A stretch of DNA of 64,000 nt. Source: Adiantum capillus-veneris (Eukaryota > Streptophyta > Polypodiopsida > Polypodiales > Pteridaceae). Below the pieces are notes generated by a model. It was not told where the DNA came from. It worked only from the letters and a program-made list of their open reading frames with translations, and ran no database searches. This document shows, piece by piece, positions 21,059-31,958 of the stretch. The position numbers were made by a program, and so were the translations under genes. Where the stretch lies: NCBI GenBank assembly GCA_014529385.2, contig CM043967.1:135479182-135543181 (forward strand), given 5' to 3'. How positions within the stretch are numbered: position 1 is the first letter of the stretch; the number at the start of each line of letters is the position of its first letter.

Positions 21059-22600
21059 TTCAATGTTGAAAAGATAAGCATCTGGTATGTCATCATCTAC
21101 ATACCAGAAAGATGATCTTCTCGCAGATGAGTTTTACCCTTTTTGACCATCACTGTGAAGTCAAATTCTAGCAATATAATAAACCAGCGTACGATTCTTC
21201 CTGTATTGCAAGGTTTATTTACTAGGTACAAAAGAGCTTGATGATCCGTGAAGAACAAAAATTTGTTTGCAAGCAAATAATGCCGAAATTTTTTTACAGC
21301 TTAAATCATTCCTAACCCTTCCCTCTCGGTGGTTGTGTAGTTCTTTTCTACACTGTTTAACTGTCGGCTCGCATAGCAAACCTGAAAATCCATTGTTCCA
21401 TCTCCAGGTTGAGCTAGAATACTTCCAATGGCATATGCTGAAGCATCAATGTGCACATGGAATATCTTTTCCCAATCTGGTGCCTTTAATACAGGTGCTG
21501 ATATAAGGTTTTCCTTCAGCTTTTGGAATGAAGTTTCACACTCCTTGGTCCACTCGAAATTGACTAGCAACCGATACAGAGATTGTGTGATAACCGCATA
21601 CATGTATATGAATCTTTGATAATATCCACAGTGTCCCATGAAGGATTGCACTTGTTTCGCATTAGTAGGCCTGGGCAGGTCTACAATGACTTTGAATTTG
21701 TCTAGGTCTGTGGTTATGCCATTTCTTGAGATAATGTGTCCTAAGATTCGTCCTTCCTTAACCATAAATACACATTTCTCCGGGTTTAGACAGATTCGAT
21801 ATGTTATGCACTTTTCAAAGACCTTTTGCAAATGGTCTATATGTTTCTCTCGCAGAAGAGAGTGTACACACAGGTCATCCATGTAAATCTCTAAGAATAT
21901 TCTTAGGTATTCCTTGAATACGTGAGTCATTAACCTCTGGAAAGTGGCTGGTGCATTAGTTAAGCCAAATGGCATAACTCGATACGCATAAATCCCCCAT
22001 TCTGTGGCAAAAGCTGTTTTGTGTTGATCTTTCCTTGCTATTGCTAGTTGGTTGTATCCTGAAAACCCATCCAGAAAAGAATAAGACCGTTTCCCGGCCA
22101 CTCGCTCCAGTACATGTTCTGTGATTGGCAAGGGATAATTATCCCTTATGGTTGCTGCATTCACCTTCTTGAGGTTTACACACACCCGCAGTTTTCATTC
22201 TTTTTGGAACTACCACAATGGGTGACACCCATTCTATATGTTCAATCTCATAGATGAATTCCGCTTCCATCAGTTTATCAATCTATTCCTTGATTCGTTT
22301 AGCAAATGGGTCATTATATGTATAAGGACGTTGTTTGTTAGGTTTTGCATCCGATTTCAAAGGAATTGTATGTTGGCATATCAATGGATCAACTCCTTTG
22401 AGGTCTTTGTAGGACCAAGCGAACACATCTTTATACTTCTTGAGAAGTTGTGTTAGCTGCACTTCCTCCTCAGGCTCTAAATCGTTAGCTATATAGACCG
22501 GCTGAGGCTTTTCACCTGGTACTGCGAGGTCTATCTTTTTTTCATTTTCAGGCCCATCGTAAAATTCTTGGTTGGTTCTCTCCCTGATTGGTGGTGTCAT
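21059..22600 (-). pseudogene. Element A reverse transcriptase and RNase H
   Basis: RT begins with EEEVQLTQLLKKYKDVFAWS and HTIPLKSDAKP (22600-22283), then in another frame (22185-21301) MCVNLKKVNAATIRDNYPLP, SFLDGFSGYNQLAI (first catalytic Asp), VMPFGLTNAPATF and YMDDLCVHS (YxDD box, about 21890). The connection and RNase H follow: FHVHIDASAYAIGSIL, CYASRQLNSVEKNYTTTEREGLGMI. After a stop near 21301 the frame gives FFTDHQALLYLVNKP and DFTV to about 21120. Only one RNase H is present. Catalytic residues look intact; two frame breaks are visible. Confidence 0.9.
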
Positions 22601-24210
22601 GATGATTTTTCTATCTTAGATAGTAAATTTTCGATAGTGTGCTGGTACGTTCATGTTGCCCTTTTCTGACTCCCCTTTACCATCACTATCTTCTTCAATA
22701 GTCCATATCTCTCTCAAAGACCGTTTCAGTTCTTGGTATTTCTGTTTACGCTCCAGTTTGGTCCACTCTTGGTCTTTTGTTGTTTCTCTTTCTTATTTTT
22801 CAGATTTTTGTGATTTTGTTTCTGTTTTAGCTTTTCGTACATGTTTTATTTCTTCTCGCGTTCTTTCTTTTCGATTTTCTGAGAATCTTCCTGATATTTG
22901 ATCTTTCACACAATGCTCTGCTTTTACAAGCATCAAATAGTGAATTTTACCTTTTATCCTGTGCATCAGGTTTTCTCTTGCTTTCTTTCCTGCTCTTTTC
23001 CTCCTATAGTATTCTTGGCGTCTAGGGTGTTTGATTAGCAAAATCATAAAACTTGATATTCTCGGCTTCATTTCCACGCTCACTTGAGGTGTCTGAACAC
23101 TCATTATCTGCATCTTCATTTACTTCCAATTGTTCAGAGGAGTTGTAAAACTCTTCTTGTTCTGGAGGTTCTACCGTCTCTTTTTCTGGTACAACGCTTA
23201 CCATGTAATAGGGTAGCACATCGTAGCCATTCTTATCGCAAAATTTTGTTGTTGGACTGTCGGTAATGGTACAGACATCCAATGTTCATCTGCGATCTTG
23301 CCTCAAATTCTTCAATAGGAGGTAAGATCACATTCTTTTCGTTTCTCGTGCTATTCATGGGGTTACTCATCCTATTAGCCTCATTGGCCTCTCGGATTTT
23401 CTTCCACAGATCATCTAGACTGTTACCGTCCTTACCCATTTCTGCCAATATTTTAGGATGGAACCCGTCACTTGCCCCATCAGTGGTATTTGGCACTACG
23501 ATAGGCTCTCCTCTGGACTCATAATCATTAGTGAGTCCTTCCTTTGTTTCTTCATGTTTCTCTAATGTTGGTTGGATAGGGGTTGGAGCTGGTGCATCAT
23601 GACAATTTGCCGGTTTACCCAACGGGTCTTCCATCAATGATTGAGCCATCTCGATCATCTTTTTACACATATCCAACCTCTGTTTTTCTATTTCTGCATA
23701 TGGATAAGTCATCCACCTTTGCTCTTGGGTTTGGTTCTTTTTAAGTCGAGCTTCATAAGCTTGTAGCAGTGCATCCAACTGCTCGTTTACCTTGTCTGCC
23801 TGTATAGATCCTCCTGATCCTGCACTTTTGGGCTCTGCTATTTCCTTGGGTGCTATGGCTGTTGTGGTGTGTGAGCTTAAGCTAGCTAGATCCTCTAACC
23901 GCTCCAATCTGTTCTTTGTATGTTTCAACTCCTCGGATAGGGCTGTTTGCTCTCGTTCTTTCCTGGCTTTCCTACGCGCCTTTCTAGCTTTCCAAGTGCT
24001 TCTCTGATTTTTCGTTTCTGAACTTTGGGCATCGGTTTTTGGTTCTTCAACTATGGGTTCGTTCGTCCTTCTTTGGGCTTGGGCTCGTGTTACCGCCTGA
24101 ATAGGTATGATTGTTTCATTTTTTGATCCTCCACTAGAGGGTATTGTTTCTAACATGTTCAGGGTGGTTTTTGCTCCTTTGCTCGGGTTTTTAGGGAAAT
24201 CAGGAATCAA
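22601..24210 (-). pseudogene. Element A Lys/Glu-rich linker between gag and RT (no protease)
   Basis: The 325-codon ORF 24210-23233 starts just after the zinc knuckles, contains PIQAVTRAQAQRRTNEP (the ITRxQ-type boundary seen at the end of Ty3 gag), a basic helix-forming stretch (WKARKARRKARKEREQ) and mixed charged sequence. Two shorter frames follow (23282-23022, 23119-22793), and charged sequence runs to RT. No DSG/DTG active site or ILGxPW block occurs anywhere in this interval on the - strand, although this is where the protease is expected. Confidence 0.65.
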
Positions 24211-24873
24211 ATGAGTAATTCCACATTCTGGGCAATACGCATTGACTCTAATGATTTCATCATGAGGACAGTCTCTCAGCCAATGGTCTTCTCCACACTT
24301 GTAACAGGGTCCCTTGGATTGTTGAGGTGCTCCTTGAGCCCCTCTTTGTTGGTAATCCTGTCTCTATCCGCCCATGCCTCCATTGGCTATGAACATCAGT
24401 GTTTAGCTATATCTTCCTTCTCCTGCGTCCTGTGCAGTAGTTGGTGGTCCTTGATTCCCTATCATGCTCCATGGTTCTGGTGTCGAGGGTTATTCCGGTG
24501 GATAATAGACAAGGTTTGCCACATATCCATTGGGATCTTCATAATATGCATGCATAGGCACAAAAGCATTTTCTTCTGATTCAGTTACCGTTGGTGTGTA
24601 TCTTATACCAACTGGTTGTAAACCTGGTAGGGGTGATGGTTACCCCAACACCGATTGTGGTCTTTCTACACCTACAGGTCCTGGTAAGTTGCTTGCTTGA
24701 TATCTGGGTATCGGTGGAACTTGAGGGGAAGCTACTGGAGCTTGGGGAGCGTAAGGTCTCTCCCTCACATATCCCTTGTTATAATAACATTCCTCGGTCC
24801 CATGGTTTGTCCATTTTTGTTCAATAGCACACCACTTGGACTGTTTAGCCTGGGGTTTGGCGTACAAGTTGAT
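24210..24873 (-). pseudogene. Element A gag C-terminus with two zinc knuckles
   Basis: Downstream of the main gag ORF, after a stop near 24874, the frames 24867-24640 and then about 24310-24200 continue gag. The segment CYKCGEDHWLRDC (CX2CX4HX4C; 24300-24262) is a full zinc knuckle, followed at once by CPECGITHLIPDFP, a second knuckle lacking its last Cys. Knuckles bind the packaged RNA. The Pro-rich sequence between 24640 and 24870 (PQAPVASPQVPPIP) is a linker. Confidence 0.8.
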
Positions 24874-26622
24874 CTATTTTAGCACTTCATCTACGAGCTG
24901 CTCCTGGTTTACCGCTATTTCGCCTTTCTGTGCTGTCTTGGAAGACTTGCTTCCACTTTGCTGTGAAGATGAATCGTCATCAAGGTCCTTGAACTCTCCT
25001 TCTTTGTAGACTGCACAATTTTCCACAAGGTACAGAGCCTCCTTGGTCAACTCATTCAACGTCGTGCTCCTCTTCATATGTAAGTCTTTCTGGAGATCTA
25101 CATTCCTTAGTCCTTGGATGAATATCAGCATAAGTCTGGGCTGAGTTGGCAGTTCTTCAACAGGACAGAACTTAACATATCTTTTTAGTCTTAGGGCTGC
25201 CTTCCGTACGGATTCTCCATCTTTTTGTTTGAATTTATGGATTTGTGAGACGGTATTATGAGCTATTCCCCTTTGAGAGAATTCCTCAATAAACTCGTCA
25301 AACACTTTCTCCATCGACTCAAAGTCACTACACTCCACAGAGTCAAACAAAGTTACAGCATCATCCTCTAGGGTTAGTCCAAACCCTGCGAATTGGGTAG
25401 GAAAATCTAACACCTCTTCGGCTCTAAGTACACGCACAAAGGCTGCTACATGATCTCTTGGGTCTCTGTTTCCTGTGTATTTTTTGTTTACCCATTTTTG
25501 CACTTGAGAAGGTCTAATTCTGCGATGGTCTACAAACCTCATCATTGGATCACCCCGTCCCAGTCGATACACCTCCTCGAGCCTTCTGTAATAGGTTGGT
25601 TCCTCTCCCAGTGGTGCTCCTAAGCCATAATTTCTAACGGTTATCGCTGGAGGTGGTTCTTCTCTTCGAACTCGTTCCATGGGTGGTCCTCCAGGCTCTG
25701 TCGACCCTTGTGTATTTGGCTTACTCTCTGCTTGATACCTTGAATAGTGTGGTGGTTCTTGCAAATCCCTGAGCCCTCGTGCGGCTTGATAACCATCTCG
25801 GTTTTGTTCTGGTTCCATTGTTGCACTCTGTCGAAGCCATGCCTGCAATGATGGCTGGTTTGCTGGTTGGTCTTTGTTGTTGAATGCTTGTGGTTTGGTG
25901 GAATGTGAGGTAGTGTCATACTCATCTGAAAATGGATTTGTTGACTTGCTTGGGGTGTGGGCGGCTCTCGGCATTTCCTCAGGGGCATATGCTGATGCTC
26001 CTGGACCTGTTGCTCTTTCTACTTCCTCTGGGAGAATACGTTGGTATTCTCGCCCGTATCTATCAACGAAAACTATGCCCTTCCCCGTAGCAGTTTCATA
26101 AGAGAATAAGTAAAGAACCTTGTCTTTGCTTAGTTCGTTTACGTATGGTTCTTTGCTACGAAAGTAAGAGACAATACCCTCACTCTCCTGTTTGTAGATT
26201 CCCACATTCTCGTTATAAGTTGGAATCTTGGTTGTTTTCTTATCATACATAAAAATAGCTCCGGGCCAATCAATGTTTGGTGGCGGTTCTTGAGTTTCTG
26301 AAACCATTTTCCCTTTTGCCACGTTATCTCCATATCTGTTGTAATCTTCAGGGTTGCTAACTATTAAATAGTGGTTCCCCTTTTCGTCTCGGAACCTATC
26401 TCCATCATCATACACTCGGATTATCTCCAATCTTTGTGCTGGCCTCTCTTGGATACAAATGCACTTGCGGCCTCGATAGTCAGAATAGACTAGGGCTCCT
26501 CTTGAGTTTGTTCCCTCCAAGAAGATCACCGTGAGCCTGGAATCATTCAAAGGATTTTGGGAGGTGCTTCCTCCTCGCATGTGTCCATCATAGGTGAAAC
26601 CTCCTGGCTGTTGACTACCCAT
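24874..26622 (-). CDS. Element A gag (582 codons) with unusual N-terminal extension
   Basis: The retroelement gag domain lies at about residues 345-540: QVQKWVNKKYTGNRDPRDHV, EVLDFPTQFAGFGLTLEDDAV, FIEEFSQRGIAHNTVSQIHKF and LMLIFIQGLRNVDLQ, the standard Ty3/Tat-type order. Ahead of it are about 210 residues unlike normal gag, with three loosely similar Tyr/Asp/Gly blocks (LVYSDYRGRKCICI, IFMYDKKTTKIPTY, IVFVDRYGREYQRI), then a Pro/Gln-rich disordered linker. The C-terminus is Ser/Lys-rich. The ORF is fully open. It starts at MGSQQPGG about 1.7 kb from the 5' LTR. The role is the capsid-like particle. A stop separates it from the zinc knuckles. Confidence 0.85.
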   Translation of the reverse strand: MGSQQPGGFTYDGHMRGGSTSQNPLNDSRLTVIFLEGTNSRGALVYSDYRGRKCICIQERPAQRLEIIRVYDDGDRFRDEKGNHYLIVSNPEDYNRYGDNVAKGKMVSETQEPPPNIDWPGAIFMYDKKTTKIPTYNENVGIYKQESEGIVSYFRSKEPYVNELSKDKVLYLFSYETATGKGIVFVDRYGREYQRILPEEVERATGPGASAYAPEEMPRAAHTPSKSTNPFSDEYDTTSHSTKPQAFNNKDQPANQPSLQAWLRQSATMEPEQNRDGYQAARGLRDLQEPPHYSRYQAESKPNTQGSTEPGGPPMERVRREEPPPAITVRNYGLGAPLGEEPTYYRRLEEVYRLGRGDPMMRFVDHRRIRPSQVQKWVNKKYTGNRDPRDHVAAFVRVLRAEEVLDFPTQFAGFGLTLEDDAVTLFDSVECSDFESMEKVFDEFIEEFSQRGIAHNTVSQIHKFKQKDGESVRKAALRLKRYVKFCPVEELPTQPRLMLIFIQGLRNVDLQKDLHMKRSTTLNELTKEALYLVENCAVYKEGEFKDLDDDSSSQQSGSKSSKTAQKGEIAVNQEQLVDEVLK

Positions 26623-28313
26623 CAGGAAGAAAGATTTGTCTGACGAAGTGTCAGTATCACTATCTTACTCAATAATCGGTGCTAGCGGATGTAGCCTTGC
26701 CTGCGTTACACTCTCTTCGGTGGACACTAAGCTACTTTGGTCACCTGCCACCTTCTGGTATGTATCTTCCTGATCTTAAATTCATCAAACTTATCAATGC
26801 AATTTATCACAATTCCAACCACTCACCTGGCAATGGGTCAGTCTCTGCACAACTTCTTGCTTTGTTGCTGAATATACCTGTACACAAGCGTTTTAAGTTC
26901 GGCAATTGAATCAAATCATTTATCTGCTAGAGGTTATCTAGTAATGATTGGTATAAGTGGAGAGTTAATCTCAACCACTACTGTATTTTATACAGTGCTG
27001 ATGTTCTGGATTAGGTTTGCTAATCTGAAACAGTACTTCCCTCAGATGTTGGTCAATTTACGCGAAAAAGTCTGAATTCAGTCCTTGCTTCGTCAAATGG
27101 GCAAACAAGGTCCAAATTCACTTCTAAAAGAAGTTCTGGAACCCTTAAGCCAAATGGAACCTCACTGTCTAGGCTAGGTCAAATTTTCTCTGCAGCATGT
27201 CCCAATAGACATCCTATACGTAGGATGTCTCCTGCTGTGTTTTGCCTGGATTTTTGCACTGTTGTTTCCCTTTGTTGTGTTGAGCTTACAACTGCTTTTA
27301 CTTTTTGATTTGGACACCTATTAGCTAGTCAATGAGTCAGAAATCTGTTCCGAAGGCTTGTTGATGGTATTGATCAGTCTAATCAACTCCAAATTGGACC
27401 AAAATTGACTAGGAGGCTTGCCTTAGGCTATATAACACCTTACAATGCTCAAAGTCAAAGTCTGGCTTCAATCTCTTGCATTAGACATCCTACGTGTAGG
27501 ATGTCTTTTTCATCAGAATGGCTTCAAACTCAAAGCCCAGGCTCCCCTTGAGTTTCTGATCACTTGGGTATACTCAGGATTCAGTTTGGAGTCTCAAATC
27601 ACTTAGAAGACATCCTACGCATAGGATGTCGTTTTGGCCTGTTTGACCCCAGAATTGTCCCACAGCTTCCCCTTGATGTCAATATCCCTGTGGTATGCTT
27701 AGATTTTGATTTGGATGTCAAAAGTCCCAATCTTCAGCTGTTTTTGCTTTTTCAGTCAAAAGTGCTAAAGTCCACTTTGAACGCAATTTTCTTACCCAAA
27801 TGAGGTGAAACCCCTTTCAGTCACTCAATATATTATGCAAGACATACTCATACAGCCAACTTATGGTTTTGGTCTCAAGTTAATATTTTGGCACTATTTG
27901 GGTAGGATGTCTAGCAATTTCAGTCTATCTGGCGTCATCCTGTCAATCTATGGCCAAATTTCCACTTTCCAGTTGAAATTAGGGTAAACCCTACCTTCTG
28001 AACACATTGGTCAACTCAAAATCTCAAAATTCCTACCAGATTGGCCTGTAGACATCCTACGCGTAGGATGTCTATTGTCTTAAAATTAAAGTCTTTTTTG
28101 ACAGGAATGCTCCTGATTCTCTGTAGATCTATCAGAAACACTCACAGTAACTTTTGGACTTCAATTAGGCTTTCAACCACACGCTTCCTAGACTCCCTCT
28201 AAGACCTAGAGAGTCCTCCACCCTCTGATCTTATTTAAATGTAAAGCGAGCCTTTTGGCAAGCCAAAATTTCCAATCCTCAAGGATTAGTCTCGGTCACC
28301 TACCTAAGGTTTT
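26623..28313. other. Element A 5' leader
   Basis: 1.7 kb between the primer site and gag with no supported gene. It contains the first palindrome array (27207-28073). The short ORFs on the + strand at 26679-27987 have no recognisable domain and are judged chance. Confidence 0.7.
27207..28073. repeat. 24-bp palindrome array upstream of gag
   Basis: The same 24-bp palindrome as at 15821 occurs at 27207-27230, 27483-27506, 27608-27631 (each with one or two changed bases) and 28050-28073 (perfect), plus a half-copy TAGGATGTCT at 27903-27912. Distances suggest two interleaved registers of about 280 bp: 27207, 27483, (empty), 28050; and 27608 with the half-site register at 27889. It lies in the leader of gag. 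Confidence 0.95.
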
Positions 28314-28337
28314 CGTCCCCGATAGCAGCGGCGCCAA
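28314..28337 (-). other. Primer-binding site of element A
   Basis: Directly next to the 5' LTR, the - strand reads TTGGCGCCGCTGCTATCGGG. TGGCGCCG(T/C)TGCCGGGG-type sites are widespread in plant Ty3 elements and pair with a tRNA 3' end (tRNA-Arg has been proposed for Ogre-type elements). There is no gap to the LTR. Confidence 0.8.
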
Positions 28338-29256
28338 TGTTTGACGGGTACGCCGCGACGGACGTCAGCACAGCAAGAACTCACCTAACAAGTAATGTCA
28401 GCTAAGGACAAAGCTCGACCCGCAGGCGCGTGGAAGCAAGCATAAGGTGTCAACCTACACTCAACCAAATCCTAACTAATTCCTACAGAGGTCTCTACCA
28501 ATTGTCTAAGTCACAGCCTTCAAGAGTGCCAAAGAGGAAACTTCCTACAACGGTTGCTAGAGCCTAACACCCATCAAACACTTTCGAAACACCATAGAAC
28601 TTGAAGGAGACCCTACTAATACCTATAGGCCACTCTCCCTAAGGTCTATGAACCAAAATTACGACCTAAAACACTCGGTGCAGAAACACGTAATCTGCAG
28701 GTCTTTGGTTCCGAAATATGAAGTTCCTAATGTGTAGTTATACTCAATGTGAACACGTGGATATGCTGCAATGCGAAATCAGATAACATATGCTCACCCA
28801 AACAACCGATGAAGCTCGTAGAAGGAGCTCCCAAAGCTGGACAGTACGCGCGCAATGTTGGTATCGGCGCGTAGCTCTAGTCGGGGGCAACACGCTGCAC
28901 TTCTCCGCACTCGATTCCGACCACCGTAGCACACGTAGCGTCAAGACGAAGCTCACACTCTCTCTCTCGTACACAGTACGCTTACTCACAGACTTCAAAC
29001 TTTTTTTAAAATGACAAAAGGTTTTTTCATTAAGGTCAAAAAGTGGTATATATACCTTACAACTTCTCAAACCCTAAAGTTCCAAAATCAACCATCTACT
29101 CAATCTAACTATCAAAACTGGGATACAATCTGGAAACTTCTGTAAGTCCCAATATTTACAAGGTGAAAAATCGGGTTTTCCTCAATGAATGAATAATTAC
29201 AAAAATAATAGTCAGCCGAGTAGTTAGATGCCGTGGGGTGTGTCCAGCTTCTAACA
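28338..29256 (-). repeat. 5' LTR of element A
   Basis: 919 bp, TGTTTGACGG ... CTTCTAACA on the + strand. Compared with the left copy it has small indels (11 extra bases near 28659, about 15 fewer near 28693) and scattered substitutions. It carries the TATATA motif (29047-29053). TGGCC follows directly. Confidence 0.95.
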
Positions 29257-29261
29257 TGGCC
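29257..29261. other. Target-site duplication of element A, right copy (TGGCC)
   Basis: Identical to 11223-11227. Together they show that A inserted into the gag gene of element B. Confidence 0.95.
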
Positions 29262-29875
29262 TATTCTTTTTTATGGTTCAAAGGTTGCACCATCACTTTA
29301 TTCAGAAGGTGAAGAATTTGAGGAAGATGGAGAAGAGGGTGACGTCTTTCTTGCCTTTTTTCTGCCTTGATCTTCTTTGTCTTCACCATCACTTTCATAA
29401 GAGGAAAAGGATGAAGAAGATGGAGAAGAGGGTGTCCTCTTTCTCTCTTTTTTCTTCTCTTGCTTTTTGTCATCCCTCTTTGAAGTAGGGTGTGGAGAAG
29501 TATGCGATGGTCTTCTCCGTTTTGGAGGTGATGGAGAGCGTTGAGCCCGCCGTCTTCGTGGAGCCATCTCCACCGAGGTGGCGGGAGACTCACTTCTTTC
29601 TCGTTCCTTCGATGGAGGCTCTTGATTTCTCTTTTGAGAATCCTGATGCGTCATCAAGGAGTAAATTTTGAGCCCTTCGTATGGATCCTGTTCTTCTTCC
29701 CAAATCGGAGAGAGGCCTCTTTTGGAAGTCTCACAAGGAGACTTCCTAGGTGCTCTCTCGTCATGGTGGGGAGCTTGGAGAATTTCATGAGCACGAAGGT
29801 GCCGTTGCACTTCACTTTGGAGGGATGGATTACCCATAGCTTGTTGAAGCCTAGAAACAAGTAGTTAACAATCAT
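29262..29875 (-). pseudogene. Element B gag N-terminal part
   Basis: Two overlapping - strand frames (29875-29654 and 29837-29298) lie between B's primer site and the A insertion. The first has LFLGFNKLWVIHPSKVKCNG. The second is a highly charged, Ser/Arg/Lys-rich protein: PRRRRAQRSPSPPKRRRP, then mixed Asp/Glu and Ser runs. By position it is the N-terminal half of B's gag, continued at 11227-10322. The Arg-Ser-Pro pattern resembles disordered nucleic-acid-binding tails. From 29876 to 30040 only leader sequence is seen. Confidence 0.5.
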
Positions 29876-30040
29876 AGGGGCATCATTAGTAGCCTTCTCA
29901 TTAGCAAAATCAAGTTATCAACATTGATTTCACTCTCTTTACTATTGTCAGCCACTCTAACAACTTTTAGGTGTACTTTGGCACTTCAAGCCCTAGTTGC
30001 TACTCCTCTTTACCCCTTTAGAAAAAGCACTCAAGCTACC

Positions 30041-30060
30041 GTACCCGTGGCTCGATACCA
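30041..30060 (-). other. Primer-binding site of element B
   Basis: The - strand reads TGGTATCGAGCCACGGGTAC, a slightly changed version of the tRNA-Met primer site TGGTATCAGAGCC, five bases from the inferred LTR end. Confidence 0.65.
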
Positions 30061-30065
30061 CTAAT

Positions 30066-31958
30066 TGCAAGGAATAGAAGAGAGGGTCATTCAACACCAA
30101 AACAGCACTGGCTCCTGTCAAGCTTCTAATAGATCAATAGTGGTTAAGCCGTAGGCAAGCCTTGTAGGACTCCACTATTAAGACCATAGCTCTCAACGGT
30201 GATGCCCGGTTATCTGCATGAAGGCAGGCGCACTGCAAGGCTAAAAAATCCATATTTTACTAACTTACGTGCAATTAATAATACCAACCAATTATAGCTA
30301 GCTTGAGGACCTCCCTTCTTGAGCAAGAAAAGAGAAACCTTGTGCTGTAATAACAATGTAACATTTAATGGACTAGTAACTTGTGTGTAGCGGAAAATAG
30401 CATGAACATAATGAGCATTTCATTAGAATAGATTCCTAATGAGAATAACAAGAGTGCTTGGGTGGAGAGAGAAACAAAAAGTATAACACCTAGTTAGATA
30501 GAACGAACAATACTTCAAAAGAGAGAGAAATTAAGAAATTGATAATAGTTGAGGACCGGATTTGCATGGAGCCGGTCCCCCCTCCAAAAGGCTTTGTACT
30601 ATGGTTTCTCCCATCAAGAGAGACATTTTACAATACAATTCTTTGTGTTCCTTCAATACTAGCTAGTGATATGAAGATAGAAACTTCAAGCACTAAGCAT
30701 AACACTTATTAAGCACAACATCAATTCCCTCACGGTCTTAGACCCAAGACCTCACACACCTTCAAAGATGGTGAGAACTAGCGGGGTATGAGAGTAGATG
30801 GAGAGGAAGAAGGTGTATTCTTACGAGAAAGATATACATCTTCTCAGATAATCACTCATATTAGCATAGCTTAGCTTAGTAATTAGCATGGTAAAGGAGA
30901 TGAGCATGCATTGAAGCTTGGCTCTTTGTTGGATTTGCATCACAAAGCCAAGAGTTGTTGGTGTAGGCCTCCCTTCTCACAAGCTTGGAGTAGGTGGTAA
31001 GCTTTCCATTAAAGCTTGAGAAGGAGAGAGAGTCTCTTGTTGCTTCACACCTAGATTGCATGTGTGTGTAGGTCAATAATTCCTTTGAAAAATCATCCCC
31101 CTCTCTCTCTTGGTCGACCCCTCTTGCTATTTGCTCATGCTCACATCCTATTGGACCTCCCCAGCCTCAGCCAATGGAAATTAAGTAGCATAAGTGTTAG
31201 CCTTCTGACATGTGGCCCCATTTTACTTTTTGTGAGAGCTTTAGGTAATCGATAAATGCAACTAAACTCTCATTGGATCCCTTTGCCTCCTGGGCAATAG
31301 GAATCAGGCAAGCCATTGGGTTGCTGAATGCTCATTGGAGCCCTTGGGAGACTGTCCAATAGTCTTGTAGAGAGCTTAATTCTTATTGGTTATTTTATAA
31401 AGTGTTTTTAAAATGATTAAACTAGATTTAATCTAGTCTAATTCTCATTGGTCCACCTCCAAGGTCATCCAATAAGATTTGAGTACACCTTGTGGGCATT
31501 TGGGCTAGGGAGCTGACATGTGTCCCTCATTCCCTTTGTGTAAAGGGAGCTTGTGTGTGTGTGTGTGTGTGTGTGTGTGGGAGTTTCTCTCTCATCTCCT
31601 ACAACTAGGTCTCGCCCCCTCCTATGTAGGGATGCATGAAGACTTTTGGGGCACACACAAAGCATCCAATTTCCCTAATGTTTGACCTTTGGACACAACC
31701 TTTGAATTTTTGAACCTTAGCATTTTGGAAGTCTTAATGGGATGAACCTTAGGGTATTTTAAGCCCATTGCTGCACATTTCTCTTTTACAGATAGCCCCC
31801 CTTTGGATCCCTATTTTTCCTCCTTTGGATCCCTACTGTGGCCGGTTTGCCAGCTTAACCAATATTCTATCTTTTTCCTCCCTGGCACTTCCCCATATTA
31901 AATGATCAGTTTAACATGAGAAAATCATTTAGGAAAATTAGATATTAGTTTTATTACA
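30066..31958 (-). repeat. 5' LTR of element B
   Basis: 1893 bp from TGCAAGGAAT to ...TTACA on the + strand (TGTAA start on the - strand). The part 30362-31958 aligns with the left LTR minus its 1339-bp insertion. A (GT)n run lies at 31551-31578. It shows the empty target (GTGTTTTTAAAATG near 31400) for the TIR transposon at 4852. The left limit rests on the primer site and is less certain than the right. Confidence 0.75.

Larger units (their letters stand above)
11228..29256 (-). mobile_element. Element A: 18.03-kb Ty3/gypsy retrotransposon with rearranged pol and accessory ORFs
   Basis: LTRs of 930 and 919 bp with TG...CA ends, a 5-bp target duplication TGGCC, a primer site beginning TTGGCGCCGCTGC and a G-rich polypurine tract define a complete element on the - strand. 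Order 5' to 3': leader with palindromes, gag, zinc knuckles, Lys/Glu-rich linker, RT, RNase H, two integrase zinc domains, integrase core, aspartic protease, basic ORF, palindrome array, accessory ORF with coiled coil, polypurine tract, LTR. The normal protease position between gag and RT is empty. Several frames are broken, so this copy is probably dead. The LTRs differ at roughly one base in twenty in the first 260 bp, by eye. The size and 3' accessory region recall giant Tat/Ogre-type elements. Confidence 0.9.
3742..31958 (-). mobile_element. Element B: chromovirus-type Ty3/gypsy retrotransposon, split by element A
   Basis: On the - strand the order is 5' LTR (30066-31958), primer site (30041-30060), gag N-terminus (29262-29875), [element A], gag core and zinc knuckle, protease, RT, RNase H, integrase, chromodomain trace, polypurine tract (6734-6747) and 3' LTR (3742-6733). 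The two LTR copies align for about 1.6 kb but clearly diverge, and every gene has stops or frameshifts, so B is the oldest LTR element here. The left LTR lacks the last ~290 bp present in the right one, so its far end was lost and no target duplication can be recognised. The chromodomain-like segment after integrase places it among chromoviruses. Confidence 0.85.

Noticed and set aside
30357-31958. Right B LTR as a solo LTR of a second element
   Set aside because: A tRNA-Met-type primer site and gag sequence to its left in the right orientation make it the 5' LTR of the element whose 3' LTR is at 6733. No target duplication supports a solo LTR.
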